Shown here: positions 6,384 to 7,688 of the stretch, one piece after another
Position numbering within the stretch: the stretch's first letter is position 1
Layout: every line of letters starts with the position of its first letter
NCBI GenBank assembly: GCA_013139625.1
Contig: WTAK01000353.1
Span: 1-7,688, forward strand
DNA length: 7,688 nucleotides
Source: Candidatus Delongbacteria bacterium
GTDB lineage: Bacteria; UBA4055
Direction of reading: 5' to 3'
The notes under the pieces: generated by a model
The model's database searches: none
What the model was told of the DNA's origin: nothing
What the model saw: only the letters and a program-made list of their open reading frames with translations
Program-made: the position numbers and the translations under genes

Positions 6384-7687
6384 AATCTGTAAGAATATTT
6401 CACATGTACCATAGATTCTGAAAAACCTTTTTCTCCCGGAATTCCGATAGTGAATTGAATTTCATTTGAATTCTTCAAATAAGATAAAACTATACCATAT
6501 CCAAATTTATACTCAAGATCTTCAAAATTCTTAATTTTCTCATTATTAGGATTAAATCCTACAAAATCAAAAAAACAACCTAATCCCAGATCGTTATTCG
6601 GTGTAAAAATTATTTCGTATTCTGAAAGTAATTTTATATCACTGATAAAGCTTTCATCTTTATAACCTCTTAAACCATAGGCTCCACCAAATACTATTTT
6701 ACTGAAGCTTTCAATCTTTTCTGAGCTTAATATTTGGGAATATTCCTTATTGAATTTTAAAAATATATTTTTATAGAGTTTATAAACACTTTTTACATTT
6801 GCATTAAGTTGAATTGCATTGCTTGTAGAATCATTTTCTAGAAATTCGGTATTTATACTGCTGATACTACCTGATATAGAAAACCCTGATTCTTTCGGTA
6901 TCAAAGCAATATCATATAAAGTTGAATATTTCAATCCACCAATATATTTATTTATGCTGATATCTGAAGTAATATTAACATTGCTTGAATCAGGATAAAT
7001 ATTCTCCTGCGAATAACTTACAAATATATCTGACTCAGGGTTTATCGTCCACTCAGTTAATAATTCATACTTCCTTTTTAAATACTGTAGATCTAAATTC
7101 TCCTGCTCAAACACGAACCTATTTGAAATTGGGTACGATAAAATAAAAGGTTCCCGATACATTAAATGGATCTTTTCATCCGTTTCAGTTTTTTTGATCC
7201 ATTTAATACCTGCTTTTCTATTTGTACCAAATATATTATCTGCCAAAAATTCTCCACTTCCCACAAATTCAGATCCGTCATCTGAATTATTTATTCCACC
7301 TAAGAACATTCCTTTGAAATATTTTTTTTCGTTTAAAACTATCTTCAACCCTAACTTTCCGTCCTTTTTGACAATTGAATATACAGGCTTACTACCGAAC
7401 AGCCCTGTCTTATATAAATAATTCATAGCTATTTTTACTTCTTTTTCACTGAATTTCGAACCTATCCTTAGCCTAGTTTCTCTGATAAGAAAATCTTGAT
7501 TGCAAACGTTATTACCTTCAAATTCTATGAAAAAAATCCGAACATACTCTCCTGAATTAATCTCTATTTTACAATCATCTAAATTTAGGTCAATTACCTT
7601 AATTTCACATAAAGGAAAACCTGAATTAGAATAGAAATTAAGTATTCTATCTATCGTATTCTCAATATTTTCTTTTGCTGAATATTT
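6380..7687 (-). CDS. Omp85/BamA-TamA family outer-membrane protein, 5'-partial
   Basis: The minus-strand frame is open to the right edge, so the N-terminus lies outside the window; the internal Met at 7426 falls within a POTRA domain and is not the start. 435 residues are visible, counted from the right edge. Residues 1-47 look like the end of one POTRA domain (ILNFYSNSGFPLCEIKV). Residues about 49-110 form a second: VRIFFIEFEGNN, RETRLRIGSKFS and LYKTGLFGSKPVY match the POTRA pattern of a GN-turn and a final tGlF. From about 115 to the end are amphipathic strands of a beta-barrel. GLRGY (338-342) corresponds to the conserved [VI/L]RG[YF] motif of the Omp85 barrel, and the protein ends YSYRF with the terminal aromatic typical of barrel proteins. 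Such proteins insert other proteins into, or translocate them across, the outer membrane. Which subfamily (BamA, TamA or a surface-antigen type) cannot be decided without the N-terminus. Its stop overlaps that of comF. Confidence 0.88.
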   Translation of the reverse strand, partial: KYSAKENIENTIDRILNFYSNSGFPLCEIKVIDLNLDDCKIEINSGEYVRIFFIEFEGNNVCNQDFLIRETRLRIGSKFSEKEVKIAMNYLYKTGLFGSKPVYSIVKKDGKLGLKIVLNEKKYFKGMFLGGINNSDDGSEFVGSGEFLADNIFGTNRKAGIKWIKKTETDEKIHLMYREPFILSYPISNRFVFEQENLDLQYLKRKYELLTEWTINPESDIFVSYSQENIYPDSSNVNITSDISINKYIGGLKYSTLYDIALIPKESGFSISGSISSINTEFLENDSTSNAIQLNANVKSVYKLYKNIFLKFNKEYSQILSSEKIESFSKIVFGGAYGLRGYKDESFISDIKLLSEYEIIFTPNNDLGLGCFFDFVGFNPNNEKIKNFEDLEYKFGYGIVLSYLKNSNEIQFTIGIPGEKGFSESMVHVKYSYRF

Positions 7688-7688
7688 T

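Noticed and set aside
7194..7421. Open frame of 75 codons on the plus strand opposite the Omp85 gene
   Set aside because: It is a shadow of the POTRA/barrel coding strand, with no start signals.
7424..7426. ATG (minus strand) as start of the outer-membrane protein
   Set aside because: The frame runs on to the window edge and encodes POTRA sequence (FEGNN, then the REt..l..G segment) upstream of this Met.

Overview
The window is AT-rich, Gram-negative bacterial chromosome with seven protein genes and no RNA genes, mobile elements or CRISPR arrays that I can recognise. Three features point to a member of the Fibrobacterota-Chlorobiota-Bacteroidota (FCB) superphylum or a relative such as Cloacimonadota, Marinimicrobiota, Delongbacteria or Ignavibacteriota. 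They are a secreted C10 peptidase ending in an NYPNPFNP-type C-terminal sorting domain (type IX secretion style), an Omp85 outer-membrane protein, and TAnnTTTG promoter-like elements upstream of holA. The exact phylum cannot be fixed from this sequence alone.

Layout, left to right: (1) the 3' part of a large secreted multidomain cysteine peptidase on the plus strand, whose start lies left of the window; (2) a hairpin terminator that reads in both directions; (3) gcvT (glycine cleavage T-protein) on the minus strand; (4) a short divergent promoter region; (5) holA (DNA polymerase III delta subunit) on the plus strand; (6) a small orphan lipoprotein on the minus strand, ending 5 bases from holA; (7) a second divergent promoter region; (8) nrdR and comF on the plus strand, overlapping by ATGA and therefore probably translationally coupled; (9) the C-terminal part of an Omp85/BamA-like outer-membrane protein on the minus strand, whose start lies right of the window and whose stop codon overlaps that of comF.

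The genes do not form one pathway. gcvT, holA, nrdR and comF are housekeeping genes (one-carbon metabolism, replication, dNTP-synthesis control, and a phosphoribosyltransferase-fold protein linked to DNA uptake). The peptidase, lipoprotein and Omp85 protein belong to the envelope or the exterior. Orientation alternates almost gene by gene and all three convergent junctions are tight (61 bases, 5 bases, and a 4-base overlap). I did not find a convincing new multi-gene system. The items most worth a second look are a Gly-to-Gln change in the ComF phosphoribosyl-binding loop, a divergent GcvT, the orphan lipoprotein, the peptidase domain architecture and the duplicated promoter element before holA.
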